Below, in pieces: positions 48,151-61,515 of a stretch of 64,000 bases of DNA (its first letter is position 1; every line of letters starts with the position of its first letter). The stretch comes from Desulfovibrionaceae bacterium (GTDB lineage Bacteria; Desulfobacterota; Desulfovibrionia; Desulfovibrionales; Desulfovibrionaceae), in contig CAJTFO010000004.1 in the NCBI GenBank assembly GCA_910575755.1, positions 16,494 to 80,493 of the forward strand. Reading direction: 5' to 3'. The notes under the pieces are model-generated. The model was not told where the DNA came from and searched no databases. It saw only the letters and a list, made by a program, of their open reading frames with translations. A program made the position numbers and the translations under genes.

Positions 48151-49974
48151 ATGCCATCAAAAAATTTTGAACAGTTCTTTGCTGATTTTTTTCAGATATA
48201 CCATGTGCTGCCGCCCCCATTGCGTCGCGCCGCGGTACAAAACTTCCTTTTGTCCGTCATTCTCTCCTTCACCGAGCTGTTGAGCATATCCTTCATTTCC
48301 GTCTTGGCCATAAGCATCGCCACGCCGGAAAAAGTACTCGCCCTGAAGCCGGTGACGCTGCTTTTGAACTGTTTCCCCCAACTGAACCGCCTGACTGCGG
48401 ATACACGTTTGTTCGCCCTGGCTGTGGCCACCTGCGCGGCCGCCCTTATTGCCGCCAAAAACCTGCTCATGATGCTGGTCACGCTGAAGGTCAAGCGGCT
48501 GGAGACGGAAATTGCCCGCTTTGCCGGCGAAAGCATCTTCAGGCACTATCTTTACAGCCCCTATATGGCGCACCTGACCGGGAACAGCCAGGATGTGCTT
48601 CAGGCTCTCTCCTGGCGCGTTCAGTTTGCCGCCTTTTTTGGCGCATATCTTATGTTCTATGTAAATGGTCTTATTTCGCTGCTTCTGCTTGTCGCCCTTT
48701 TCTTTGTCACGCCGGGCATGGTGCTGCTGCTTATTGCCGCGCTCATCAGTATAGTGCTCTGTATTTACAGCTCGCTGCGGAAAAAGCTGGACAGGGCGGG
48801 CAGGAACATGGCCTCCTTCAGCCGTCGGGAACATAAATGTTTTATTGACGCCATTTTCGGCATCAGGGAAACGCTTATTTACAATCAGCAAAGCGTGTTT
48901 TTCTCCGCCTATCGTCAGATCAGCCGGGAGGCTGTGCCTGACCGCGTACTGGGCGCGGCAGCCCCGTCCATGCCTGTCTGGATGCTGGAAAGCGCGGGCT
49001 TCATGCTCGTGCCCCTTATTTTCTGTTGCATGTACTTTGTCATGGATGCTTCCATGACGCGCATCACGGCCGTGCTGACCGTGCTTATGCTGGTGCTCTG
49101 GCGGGTGCTGCCCATATGCAACAAGATGCTTGGCGCTCTGGTGACGGCGCGCACCCTGCGCCACGCCTCCCGGGGCTGTCTGGACATGGTGAAAAAAGCG
49201 ATTGAATCCCCCGTGACGCCGCCTCCCGCGCCGGCTCCCGACTTTATCTTGCGCAAGGGCATAGGCCTGAGCGACGTGGGTTTTCGCTATCCCGACGCTG
49301 AAAGAAGCTGCCTCAGCCATATAGACTGCTTCATCCCCTGCGGCTCTCGTGTGGGCGTCATAGGGCGGTCCGGGGCGGGCAAAAGCACGCTGGCGCTGTT
49401 GCTGAGCGGCCTGATGCGGCCCACTGAAGGAGCACTGCTGGCGGACGGCAGGGAACTTTCCCCCGCGGCTCTGGCGGCGTACCGCCTGCGCGTGGGCTAT
49501 GTGCCGCAAAGCCCGTATCTCATGCCGGGAAGCCTGGCCGAAAACGTGGCTTTCAGCCAATGGGGCAAAGCGTGGGATGAGGCAAAAGTGCGGCGCGCCT
49601 GCCGCATGGCGCAACTGGATGTGGCGGAAAGCCGCGGCCTGAACCTCGCCATCGGAGAACACGGTGCCGGCCTTTCGGGCGGGCAGATGCAACGCCTTGC
49701 CATAGCAAGGGCGTTGTACGTCAATCCTTCCGTGCTTATTCTGGATGAAGCCACCAGCGCTCTGGACAGCGGCGTGGAAAGGGCCGTCATGGATACCATA
49801 TTTTCGCTGCCGCAGAGCATCACCACCATTATCATCGCCCACAGACTTTCCACGGTTGAGCGCTGCGACACCCTGTTCTGGCTTGAAAACGGCCGCCTTG
49901 CGGCGTCCGGCCCGCCGGCTGCACTACTGCCGGACTACAGGGCGCATATGGCAGAGAGAGTATTAACTAAATAA
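48151..49974 (+). CDS. ABC exporter (MsbA/PglK-type), permease-ATPase fusion
   Basis: The 607-residue protein has an N-terminal six-helix membrane domain (about 20-330) and an ATPase domain. The ATPase shows Walker A GRSGAGKSTLALLLSG, signature LSGGQMQRLAIARAL and Walker B VLILDEATSALD. It should work as a homodimer that flips a lipid-linked glycan or lipid across the inner membrane. It is the last gene of the glycan locus. No other flippase (Wzx) or polymerase (Wzy) was seen, so it is the best candidate for export. Confidence 0.88.
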   Translation: MPSKNFEQFFADFFQIYHVLPPPLRRAAVQNFLLSVILSFTELLSISFISVLAISIATPEKVLALKPVTLLLNCFPQLNRLTADTRLFALAVATCAAALIAAKNLLMMLVTLKVKRLETEIARFAGESIFRHYLYSPYMAHLTGNSQDVLQALSWRVQFAAFFGAYLMFYVNGLISLLLLVALFFVTPGMVLLLIAALISIVLCIYSSLRKKLDRAGRNMASFSRREHKCFIDAIFGIRETLIYNQQSVFFSAYRQISREAVPDRVLGAAAPSMPVWMLESAGFMLVPLIFCCMYFVMDASMTRITAVLTVLMLVLWRVLPICNKMLGALVTARTLRHASRGCLDMVKKAIESPVTPPPAPAPDFILRKGIGLSDVGFRYPDAERSCLSHIDCFIPCGSRVGVIGRSGAGKSTLALLLSGLMRPTEGALLADGRELSPAALAAYRLRVGYVPQSPYLMPGSLAENVAFSQWGKAWDEAKVRRACRMAQLDVAESRGLNLAIGEHGAGLSGGQMQRLAIARALYVNPSVLILDEATSALDSGVERAVMDTIFSLPQSITTIIIAHRLSTVERCDTLFWLENGRLAASGPPAALLPDYRAHMAERVLTK

Positions 49975-50368
49975 TGTTTTAATGTCTTCCAGTCTTCCAT
50001 TTACATGGAACCTGGCAAAAAGAGCCATTGTCAAATCAACCATATGCAAACTCCGCAAAACAACTGCCGACTTTCGCCGAAACCTGGCAAACCAGTGACG
50101 TTGACGGCAATTGTTCCTTTCGATACGGACTGTCCCATTTTTTCCTTCCCAGCGTAAAACAGCGGGAGTTGAAACCTGAAGCAGTATTGGAATTTATAGC
50201 GCGCCAACAATTTTTCAAATAAAATCAATATAATATAGATATAGTTGGCTTCATGGATACCTAAATAGTCTGCCACAAGGCTGCACGCCTATGATCCGAC
50301 CGCTTGCCGGACGCGAAAAAAGTCATACCTCTTATGAAAAATGCGCCTTAAACCTGCGGAGGAGAGCC
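49975..50368. other. Gene-poor AT-rich gap after the glycan locus
   Basis: The stretch holds a 64-codon open frame at 50028-50222 with a weak start and no recognisable features, which I do not accept as a gene. I see no repeat and no clear terminator. It separates the glycan locus from the housekeeping genes. Confidence 0.5.
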
Positions 50369-51118
50369 ATGTCCCGGATGCGTTCGGCCAAACAGCAATT
50401 AAAACAGTATTTGCAGAACCCGCAATGGCGGGAACATCTGAATGACATCGCTGCCGGCGGCGCGGCCCATGTGGGGCCGCTCTTTTCCTTTCTGCTGCTG
50501 GATTCGCAGACCATGCACCGGGCCGCCGCGGCTCTGGGCCTGACCACGGCCCGCCTGGCCGAGCGCGAGCCTGAGGCGGCCCGCAACGTCATCCGCCGTT
50601 TCATGTGGCATCTGAACGAAGAATCCGGCAACATCGGCTGGGGCATTCCCGAGGCCTTTGGCGAAAGCCTGGCCGCCAGCCCCCTTCTGGCCAGAGAATT
50701 TCACCGCGTGCTGATTTCCTACATCATTGATCTGGGCCGGGACGACAATTACTGCGACCATGACATGTTGCGCCGCTCATGCTACTGGGCCGTGGGCCGT
50801 CTGGCTCAGGCCCGGCCCGAACTCTGCGCCGTCGCGCGGCCCTGGCTGCGCAAAGGACTGCAAGACAGAGACGCGATCTGCCGGGGCATGGCCGCCTGGG
50901 CATTGGGTCGCCTGCCATCGGATCTCATGGACGCGCCCGCCCTGCGCCGCCTGGCCGACGCCGCGCACGATGAGCGCTGCGAACTTTTTGACGGCGACCG
51001 GATTTATGAAAAAAGCGTAAACTGTCTGGCCCGCGAGGCGCTGGAACACGTGGCGCCCGCCGGAGCCGCATATGATGCTGACGCAGACGGCGCCGAAAAG
51101 CCCGGTTTTGACGGATAA
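50369..51118 (+). CDS. HEAT-like repeat protein, conserved but uncharacterised
   Basis: The 249-residue protein is mostly helical. Repeating units such as [18 protein letters not shown] and [17 protein letters not shown] are typical of HEAT/PBS-type scaffolds. GGAGGAG precedes ATG 50369. No catalytic motif is seen. The last residues (GAEKPGFDG) and the stop codon fall inside a 48-bp repeat shared with 57483-57530, so the original C-terminus may have been replaced. selB follows 135 bp downstream; a link to selenoprotein translation is not supported. Confidence 0.8.
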   Translation: MSRMRSAKQQLKQYLQNPQWREHLNDIAAGGAAHVGPLFSFLLLDSQTMHRAAAALGLTTARLAEREPEAARNVIRRFMWHLNEESGNIGWGIPEAFGESLAASPLLAREFHRVLISYIIDLGRDDNYCDHDMLRRSCYWAVGRLAQARPELCAVARPWLRKGLQDRDAICRGMAAWALGRLPSDLMDAPALRRLADAAHDERCELFDGDRIYEKSVNCLAREALEHVAPAGAAYDADADGAEKPGFDG

Positions 51119-51126
51119 TCACGACA
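51079..51126 (+). repeat. Half copy of a palindromic repeat, inside the HEAT-like gene's 3' end
   Basis: These 48 bp match 57483-57530 at about 42 of 48 positions, including a 13-base identical core. They code for the last residues and stop of the HEAT-like protein. The opposite palindrome arm, present at 57394-57450, is absent here. Confidence 0.75.
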
Positions 51127-51253
51127 AACAGCAGGCTGGCAAAACTCCAACCGGATGCGGTTGCCCTGTTCTTGCACTCCTTGCTTGCAATGCCGCATGC
51201 CCCGATGTATGTTCAGTCCTGAATACGGCGCGGACGGGGCAGGAGCGGCAATC

Positions 51254-53200
51254 ATGGCAGTCATTCTGGGTACGGCCGGACATATTGACCACGGCAAGAC
51301 ATCTCTGGTGCGCGCTCTCACCGGCATCGACTGCGACCGCCTGGAAGAGGAAAAACGCCGGGGCATCACCATTGAACTGGGCTTTGCCTGGGTGGATCTG
51401 CCCGGCGGCGAGCGTCTGGGCATTGTGGATGTGCCCGGGCATGAACGTTTTGTCAAAAACATGGTGGCCGGGGCGGCGGGCGTGGACTTCGTCATGCTGG
51501 TCATCGCCGCGGATGAGGGCGTCATGCCCCAGACCCGCGAACATCTTGAAATCTGCTCCCTGCTGGGCATACGCAGCGGCTTTGTGGCCCTGACCAAGAC
51601 CGATATGGTCGAGGCGGACTGGCTGGCCCTGGTCAGGGAAGACATTCAACGCTTTCTGCAAGGCTCCTTTCTGGAAAACGCGCCCGTCTTTCCCGTCTCC
51701 TCGGCCACGGGCGAGGGCCTGGACGCGCTGCGGGCGCATATGCTGCAATGCGTCGCCGGGCTGCCGCCGCGCCGGCGCGGCGACATTTTCCGCCTGCCCG
51801 TGGACCGCGTGTTCAGCATGAAGGGGCACGGCACGGTCATCACCGGCACAGTGATTTCCGGCGCCATCAATGCCGGGGATGAAGCCCGCTTCATGCCGGC
51901 GGGCCTGCCCACCCGCGCGCGCGGCCTGCAACGCCACGGCAAGCCCGTGAACACGGTGGACGCGGGTCAGCGTTGCGCGGTCAACGTGCAGGGGCTGGAA
52001 GTCACGGAAATCGAGCGCGGTTTTGTGCTGGCCCGTCCCGGCGAGCTTTTCCCCTCCCGGCGCTGGCTGCTGCGCCTGACCTGCCTTGCCTCCGCCCCCC
52101 GGCCCTTGCGCCAGCGGGTGGAAATACATTTTCATCACGGCACGCGCGAATGCCCGGCCCGAGTGGTGTTTCGCGACCGCGACAGGCTGGCCCCCGGCGA
52201 AACCGCTCTGGCCGAAGTGCGTTTTGCCGAAGACATGGTGGGCGTGTTCGGCGACCATTGCGTGCTGCGGGCCTATTCGCCCCTGCGCACCGTGGCCGGG
52301 GGCACGCTGGTCAGCCCCCTGCCGCCGGAACTGCGCCGCAAGGACCCGGCGTTGACCGACAAGCTGAACCTGCTGCAAAGCCTGCCCGGCCTGCACGAGC
52401 GCGCCTGCAACGGCAAGGCCGGGGAACGCGCGGCCCTGGCCCGCGCCGTTCTGCTGCTGCGCGGCAGGGAGGGGGCCGACGAGGCCCGGCTCAAGGCGCT
52501 CACCGGCCTGCCCGCCTCCGCCCTGGAATCCGGCCTGAACCTGCTGGCCTCCAGGGCCGAGGCCCTCTGCTGGGACAAGGAAAGCCGCTTCTGGATCAGC
52601 CAGGCGGCCTTTGCGGAACTGTTGGCGGCCTGTCTGGCGCGCGCGGCGGAACTGCACCGTAAAGATCCGCTCAAACCCGCCTTTTCGCGCAACGCCCTGT
52701 GGGCCGGCTGGGGCAGAAATCTGTCGCCGCGACTGATTCAGAGGGTTCTGGACGCGGCCCTCAAGCAGGGCCGCCTGGTTGTGGAAGGCGAGGGCCTGCG
52801 CCTGCCGGAGCATAAAATCACCCTGGCGGCGGATCAGGCCGGTCTGCGGCAAAAGCTGCTGCAAGCCCATCAGCGCGGGGGCCTTGCCCCGCCCAACGTC
52901 AGGGATGTGCTGGAAGAGCTGGGAGTCAGCGCCAAAGAAGCCGCGCCCGTGCTGCGCCTGCTCTGCGAGGAGGGCGCTCTGGTCAGGGTGAAGGACGGCC
53001 TTTACTATGACGGCGGCACGCTGGGCGGCATTCTGGAACAGGTGCGCCTCTGGTTTGCCGACCACGAAAATCTGGATGTGGGCGGCCTGAAGGAGATGCT
53101 GGGCCTGTCCCGCAAATATCTCATCGCTCTGCTGGAATACATGGACAATACGCGGATAACCGTAAGGGTTGGCGACCAGCGCCGCTACCGTGGACATTAA
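51254..53200 (+). CDS. selB: Selenocysteine-specific elongation factor SelB
   Basis: SelB brings selenocysteyl-tRNA to UGA codons marked by a SECIS hairpin. The 648-residue protein has G1 [12 protein letters not shown]3 DVPGHE and G4 TKTD, plus the EF-Tu-like domains (about 1-340). The C-terminal half holds winged-helix repeats that bind SECIS RNA. AGGAG precedes ATG 51254. Its presence says the organism makes selenoproteins; selA, selC and selD are not in this window. It is followed by the flavoprotein-rhodanese gene, but a functional link is unproven. Confidence 0.95.
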   Translation: MAVILGTAGHIDHGKTSLVRALTGIDCDRLEEEKRRGITIELGFAWVDLPGGERLGIVDVPGHERFVKNMVAGAAGVDFVMLVIAADEGVMPQTREHLEICSLLGIRSGFVALTKTDMVEADWLALVREDIQRFLQGSFLENAPVFPVSSATGEGLDALRAHMLQCVAGLPPRRRGDIFRLPVDRVFSMKGHGTVITGTVISGAINAGDEARFMPAGLPTRARGLQRHGKPVNTVDAGQRCAVNVQGLEVTEIERGFVLARPGELFPSRRWLLRLTCLASAPRPLRQRVEIHFHHGTRECPARVVFRDRDRLAPGETALAEVRFAEDMVGVFGDHCVLRAYSPLRTVAGGTLVSPLPPELRRKDPALTDKLNLLQSLPGLHERACNGKAGERAALARAVLLLRGREGADEARLKALTGLPASALESGLNLLASRAEALCWDKESRFWISQAAFAELLAACLARAAELHRKDPLKPAFSRNALWAGWGRNLSPRLIQRVLDAALKQGRLVVEGEGLRLPEHKITLAADQAGLRQKLLQAHQRGGLAPPNVRDVLEELGVSAKEAAPVLRLLCEEGALVRVKDGLYYDGGTLGGILEQVRLWFADHENLDVGGLKEMLGLSRKYLIALLEYMDNTRITVRVGDQRRYRGH

Positions 53201-53253
53201 GGCCTCTTTTGGCCCGCTGGCCGCGTTCTCTATAAATGTATCAGGAGTGCTGT

Positions 53254-54963
53254 ATGGCTGAAAAAATTGTTATTGTGGGCGGCGTGGCCCTGGGGCCCAA
53301 AGCCGCCTCCCGCTGCATGCGTCTGATGCCCGATGCCGAAGTGACCCTTGTGGATGAAAATGTCTACATCTCCTACGGCGGCTGCGGCATCCCCTACTAT
53401 GTTTCCGGCGAAATCCAGAATCTGGACGACCTGCGCTCCACGCCCTACCACACGCTGCGCGACCCCGCATTTTTCCGCGCCATGAAGGGCTTTACCGTGC
53501 GCACCCAGACCCGCGCCCTGTCCATTGACCGCGCGGCCAGAACCCTGCTGGTCAAAGACGTGGTCAGCGGCAAGGAAGAAAAACTGCCCTACGACAAACT
53601 GGTGCTGGCCACGGGCGCCAGCCCGCGCGTGCCGCCGGTGGAGGGCAAAGACCTCGGCAACGTGCTTTCGCTCACCCGTCTGGAGGCCGCCGACGCCATC
53701 CGCACGGCCTGTCAGGAAGGCAAGGTCAGCGAGGCCGTCATCGTGGGCGGCGGCTTCATCGGTCTGGAAGCCGCCGTGGCCCTGGCCGACATGTGGGGCG
53801 TCAAGGTCAGCGTGGTGGAAATGATGGATCAGATTCTGCCGGGCGTGCTTTCCCGCTCCCTGGCGAAAATGGCCGCCCATGACTGCGAAAGCCACAAGGT
53901 GAATGTCTACGCTTCCGAAAAGGTGCTCAGGCTGGAAGGCAAGGACGGCGCGGTGAGCAAGGTGGTCACGGACAAGCGCGAACTGCCCGCCCAGCTCGTC
54001 ATCTTTGCCGCCGGCTTCATCCCCAACGGGCAACTGGCCAGGGATGCGGGCCTGGAAGTGGCCCCCTTCGGCGCGGTGGTGGTGGACGAGCACATGCGCA
54101 CCTCCGACCCGGCCATCTATGCGGGCGGCGACTGCGTGTGCATCAAAAACATCATCACCGGCAAGCCGGGCTATCTGCCCCTGGGCAGCATGGCCAACCG
54201 CCAGGGCCGGGTCATCGGCACAAACCTGGCGGGCGGCGACGCCACCTTCCCCGGCTATGTGGGCACATGGGCGGTGAAGTTGTTCGGGCTGTCCTTCTGC
54301 GGCGCGGGCCTTACCGTGGAGCGCGCCCGCAAGGAGGGCTACGACGCCATCGGCGTCAGTGTGGAGCAACTGGACCGCGCCCACTTCTATCCCGAAAAGA
54401 ACATGATGAGCCTGGAACTGGTGGTGGACAGGCCAACCCGCCGCGTGCTGGGCATCCAGGGGGCCTGCTCGGCCGGCGATGCCCTCAAGGCCCGCGTGGA
54501 CGCCGTGGCCGGCGTGCTGCAATACGCCAAACCCACGGTGGAGGACATCTCCAATCTGGAAATTGCCTACGCGCCGCCCTTCGCCTCGGCCATGGATGTG
54601 GTCAACGTGGTGGCCAATGTGGCGGACAATGTGCTGTCCGGGCGCTTCAGGCCCGTCACCGGCGACGAATTTATGGAACTGTGGAAAAACCGCGACCAGA
54701 ACCATGTATTCTTTATCGACGCGCGCCCGGCCAAGGCCGGTCAGGCCGTGCAGGCCGAACATCCGGAATGGCACTCCATTCCGCTGGAGGAAATGGCGGC
54801 CAGGGCTGGCGAAGTGCCCAAAGACCGACCCGTGGCCCTCATCTGCAATACTGGCCTGCGCGCCTATGACAGTCTGCTGGTTCTGGCCCGCAACGGCGTC
54901 ACCGATCTGGTCAATTCCACCGGCGGCATGCAGGCCGTGACCAAGATGGGTCTGAAACCGTAA
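53254..54963 (+). CDS. FAD-dependent disulfide oxidoreductase with C-terminal rhodanese domain
   Basis: The 569-residue protein is a flavoprotein (about 1-445) of the CoA-disulfide reductase/NADH oxidase type. It shows IVIVGGVALGPKAAS (FAD motif), the redox Cys in YGGCGIPYY near residue 42, NAD-binding IVGGGFIGLEAAV and GGDCVCIKN. A rhodanese domain (about 460-569) follows, with its active-site loop CNTGLRAYDS. Family members reduce CoA disulfides, NAD(P)H-linked polysulfide or sulfur, fitting sulfur metabolism of a sulfate reducer. The loop lacks the common CRSGxRS form, but the Cys is kept. AGGAG precedes the ATG. Confidence 0.9.
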   Translation: MAEKIVIVGGVALGPKAASRCMRLMPDAEVTLVDENVYISYGGCGIPYYVSGEIQNLDDLRSTPYHTLRDPAFFRAMKGFTVRTQTRALSIDRAARTLLVKDVVSGKEEKLPYDKLVLATGASPRVPPVEGKDLGNVLSLTRLEAADAIRTACQEGKVSEAVIVGGGFIGLEAAVALADMWGVKVSVVEMMDQILPGVLSRSLAKMAAHDCESHKVNVYASEKVLRLEGKDGAVSKVVTDKRELPAQLVIFAAGFIPNGQLARDAGLEVAPFGAVVVDEHMRTSDPAIYAGGDCVCIKNIITGKPGYLPLGSMANRQGRVIGTNLAGGDATFPGYVGTWAVKLFGLSFCGAGLTVERARKEGYDAIGVSVEQLDRAHFYPEKNMMSLELVVDRPTRRVLGIQGACSAGDALKARVDAVAGVLQYAKPTVEDISNLEIAYAPPFASAMDVVNVVANVADNVLSGRFRPVTGDEFMELWKNRDQNHVFFIDARPAKAGQAVQAEHPEWHSIPLEEMAARAGEVPKDRPVALICNTGLRAYDSLLVLARNGVTDLVNSTGGMQAVTKMGLKP

Positions 54964-55062
54964 GCCGCGGCTTGCATCCGCCATGCACGGGCTCCGCTCC
55001 CGCGTTTCAGGGACGCGGCGCGGAGTCCGTTTTTTTTCGCCCTGTCCGCCAGGGAGGCAGGC

Positions 55063-57096
55063 ATGTCCCGAGCAAAAAACGCGCGCCGTGATTCCCGGCG
55101 CAAGGGAGTTGCGCTTCACGCCGCGTGCGAAACGCCAGCCGCAACGCCGGACGCGGATGCGGAAAACTTCCACGGAGTTCCCCGGCGGCTGTTGCGCATC
55201 CTGCTTGTGCTCATGGCGGCGCTGGGCCTGTTCATGCTGTTCCGCGAGCTGCTGGAGGACAGCGCTATGGGCCTCATGCGCATGGCCCGCTCGGACAAGC
55301 CCATGAGCCTGCTGGAGGCTGCGCCCCGTCTGGGGCTGCTGCTGGGGCGCAAGCCCGCGTCGGTGGAGGAGTTCGCGTCCTTCTGCCGCCACGCCAGACC
55401 CGGCGACGCCCTGCGCGCTCTCAAGGCTCTGCCCGCGTCCGCTCTGAACCAGCGCCCTGCGCTGCATGCCCTGGTGGAAAACACGGACAATCACGCCGTG
55501 CTGTTGCGCCTGCTCAAGGCTGATTCCCCGCTGCGCGCGCAGATTAACGCCCGCGACGCAAGGGGCCGCACGCCCCTGCACCTGGCCGCGCGCAAGGCCG
55601 ATCCGCTTTCTCTGCTCATACTGCGCAACGCCGGAGCCGAACCCAATGTTTACGACGCCGCCGGCGTCTCGCCCCTGGCCGAACTGCTGGCCGCGCCGGA
55701 AGAGACCGTGGCCCGGCACGCGGCGCCCCTGATCCGGCAGGGCATGTCGCTGGGCTATCCGCCGCCCGACAGTCCGTCAGACAGGGGGCAGCCTGCCCGC
55801 CAGTGGAATGTGCCGAACCATCCGGAAGCGGCCCTGATCCATTGGCTGGCGGAACTGTTCTCCCGGCGGGACGGCGGGGATTCCGGCTTTTTCTGTCTGG
55901 CCGAACAGATGGAAAGCCGCGCGGGCAAGGACTATGTGGCCGTTCTGGCTGCCGTGCTCAAAACCATGAGCGACAAGGGCGCGTCCGATACCCTGATTCC
56001 CTGCCGCGATCTGCCCGTGCCGCCTCCTTCTCCGGCGCAGCTGCATTACATGAATTCCCTGTCCCCGGCCCCGCTTGCGCCGGATTTTCTGCTGCAATAC
56101 AAGCGCCGGGGATCGGGCGAGTGGCGCGGGCTCGACCTTCAGAAAAACACCGGCCCGCGCATGGCGGCCGTCAAATGCCTGTTGCCCGAGGCCCGTTGCG
56201 CGACCATCAACTGGCTGTCCGGCCTGGCCGCCGGGCAACCGGCGGCAGAGCCGCCTTTGAGCATGGAGTGGAACGCCTGGGATATCCCCCCGGAAACCGT
56301 TGCGGCCCTTGCCTTGCGTGTTTTAGGCAAGCGCGGGACGCAGGACGGCGAATCGTTTGCACGGCTGGGACGCGACATGGATGCGCGCATGCGCTGGCTG
56401 GGCATGGAAGCCCTGCAGCAGTTCAATGCCGAAGCGGAGCAGCGCAATCCCGTATTGCTGACCGGCCAGGTGCTGGATCTCATGCCCAGGGACGACCTGC
56501 GCTCCTGGCTGGACAAAAGGACCAAGGCGCGGCGCACAAAGGACAAGGCCGACAGTCTGGACACGCTCTGCGCCCTGCGCCTGGAACTGCCGGACACGGC
56601 CTGGCGGGCGGCTGGCGGACATCTGACGGCGGCGGCCTATCTGAAAAAAATCAGCGCTTCCAGGCTGTTGACCCGGCCGCCGGCCTGGTGCCGCCAGGGA
56701 AAGAGCTATGAACCGCTGCGCATCTGGGCCGCGAGCCCTGTAAGGGAACGCTCCGCAGCCGCCGCAAGGGTCAAGGCCATGCAAGACTTTATGGCGGCCC
56801 GCAATCTTATGGAAACCGGCCGCAGCGACGGCGGGGCGCGGCGCGTCCCCCGGCCCGTCCGGGATGCCGGGGAACCGCTGACGGCTGTGGCCGCGATACT
56901 GGGAGAAGTCAGCGCGGAAACAGGCCCGCGCCTGCTGCGGCTGATGCTGGATGCAGGCGCGCGACCGGAACAGGCCGATGCGCGCGGCGTCCTGCCCCTG
57001 GATGCGGGCCGCGCGGCCGGCGCGCCGCCGGAAGCGCTGCGCCTGCTGCAAAGCGCCCCGGCGGAAGAAGCGTCCACAACGCGCATTGCCCCGTAG
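55063..57096 (+). CDS. Ankyrin-repeat membrane protein
   Basis: The 677-residue protein has one predicted membrane helix (residues 43-60, LLRILLVLMAALGLFMLF). An ankyrin unit follows around residues 166-207 (GRTPLHLAARKADPLSLLIL), and a second degenerate one lies at the C-terminus (RLMLDAGARPEQADARGVLPLD). The middle 400 residues are not recognised. GGAGG precedes the ATG. It probably binds partner proteins in the envelope; no enzymatic motif is seen. It stands 99 bp after the flavoprotein gene on the same strand. Confidence 0.75.
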   Translation: MSRAKNARRDSRRKGVALHAACETPAATPDADAENFHGVPRRLLRILLVLMAALGLFMLFRELLEDSAMGLMRMARSDKPMSLLEAAPRLGLLLGRKPASVEEFASFCRHARPGDALRALKALPASALNQRPALHALVENTDNHAVLLRLLKADSPLRAQINARDARGRTPLHLAARKADPLSLLILRNAGAEPNVYDAAGVSPLAELLAAPEETVARHAAPLIRQGMSLGYPPPDSPSDRGQPARQWNVPNHPEAALIHWLAELFSRRDGGDSGFFCLAEQMESRAGKDYVAVLAAVLKTMSDKGASDTLIPCRDLPVPPPSPAQLHYMNSLSPAPLAPDFLLQYKRRGSGEWRGLDLQKNTGPRMAAVKCLLPEARCATINWLSGLAAGQPAAEPPLSMEWNAWDIPPETVAALALRVLGKRGTQDGESFARLGRDMDARMRWLGMEALQQFNAEAEQRNPVLLTGQVLDLMPRDDLRSWLDKRTKARRTKDKADSLDTLCALRLELPDTAWRAAGGHLTAAAYLKKISASRLLTRPPAWCRQGKSYEPLRIWAASPVRERSAAAARVKAMQDFMAARNLMETGRSDGGARRVPRPVRDAGEPLTAVAAILGEVSAETGPRLLRLMLDAGARPEQADARGVLPLDAGRAAGAPPEALRLLQSAPAEEASTTRIAP

Positions 57097-57393
57097 TCGC
57101 GGTCCAGAGCCGGTCAGCAGGCTGCAATCGCGATACATGCTTTTTCGCAATGACCACGCTTTTTAACTGTTCAATCAAACAATTTTATGCTATGGCTGCT
57201 GACAGCAATCGGGATGCGGGCAGCTTCGCCCTTTTTCGCCATGCCGCCGCGCCAGCTCCGGCCCGGGGTACAGGGCTGACAGCCCTAAAAAAATTTTATT
57301 TGAAGATAAATCAGCAAGAGGCGCAAAGGGACGAAGTCGCCTTTGCTCCGCCGCAGCGCAGCGCAGGCGGATGGCTGGTGTCGGGAGAATCCT

Positions 57394-57514
57394 AAAAACT
57401 AAGAGTTTTCGGCGCTGGCAAGGAAAATGGCGCTTTTTTGCGCGCAGCGTACTCAGGTACGTGAGCGGCAAAAAGCGTCAGATGACGCCGCCAGCGCCGA
57501 AAAGACTGGTTTTG
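57394..57514. repeat. Long imperfect palindrome (about 120 bp)
   Basis: The left arm (from AAAACT at 57394) and the right arm (ending CTGGTTTT at 57513) pair over most of their length. The perfect core is TTTTCGGCGCTGGC with GCCAGCGCCGAAAA, and the centre lies near 57453. Its right part is shared with 51079-51126. Confidence 0.75.
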
Positions 57515-57530
57515 ACGGATCATCACGACA
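57483..57530 (+). repeat. Copy of the 48-bp repeat at 51079-51126
   Basis: About 42 of 48 positions match the stretch that ends the HEAT-like gene. Here it is non-coding and begins in the right arm of the long palindrome. Confidence 0.75.
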
Positions 57531-57747
57531 TAACGGGCGGCCAAAACGCAACGCAGATGCGCAGCTCCGGCCCGGGGCAATCTTCTGGACGAACAGGCAT
57601 GGATCAGCTAAACTCGCTCATCCCGTTGCAATACGCCCCGCCCCAGGACGGGCCACACGCCCTAGGCCAGGGGCGTTCGCCTTGCGCGGCGTTTTTTCGT
57701 TGACATCGCGCCTCGCCGGGCCTCGTGACGGCCCGGAACAGATATGA

Positions 57748-61320
<3,573 letters not shown>

Positions 61321-61425
61321 TAATGCACAAACAGCCGTCGCGCGTCCGGGGCAAGCCCGCCGGACGCGCGGACGGCAGGCATGAGGCGCACCCGCACGCG
61401 GGCGCGCATGAGTACGGGACACACA

Positions 61426-61454
61426 GGGCGCGGCGGAAAAGCCGCGCCCCTTTT
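61426..61454 (+). terminator. Intrinsic terminator between por and pta
   Basis: GGGCGCGGC and GCCGCGCCC form a perfect 9-bp stem around GGAAAA, followed by CTTTT. A second GC-rich stem-loop lies just upstream near 61338-61370. They lie 62 bp before the pta ATG, so they may limit read-through from por. Confidence 0.65.
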
Positions 61455-61515
61455 ACATCACGGGGTGCGCCGCGGCAGCCCCGCCGCTCTCTCCGGCACC
61501 GGCCAAGGAGTTCCT

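Noticed and set aside
50028-50222. 64-codon frame after the ABC transporter
   Set aside because: Weak non-ATG start and no ribosome-binding site or recognisable pattern; the composition matches AT-rich spacer.
53230-55719. 829-codon antisense frame over the flavoprotein gene
   Set aside because: Same explanation as for the por antisense frame: it overlaps a gene with clear FAD, NAD and rhodanese motifs and has no motifs of its own.
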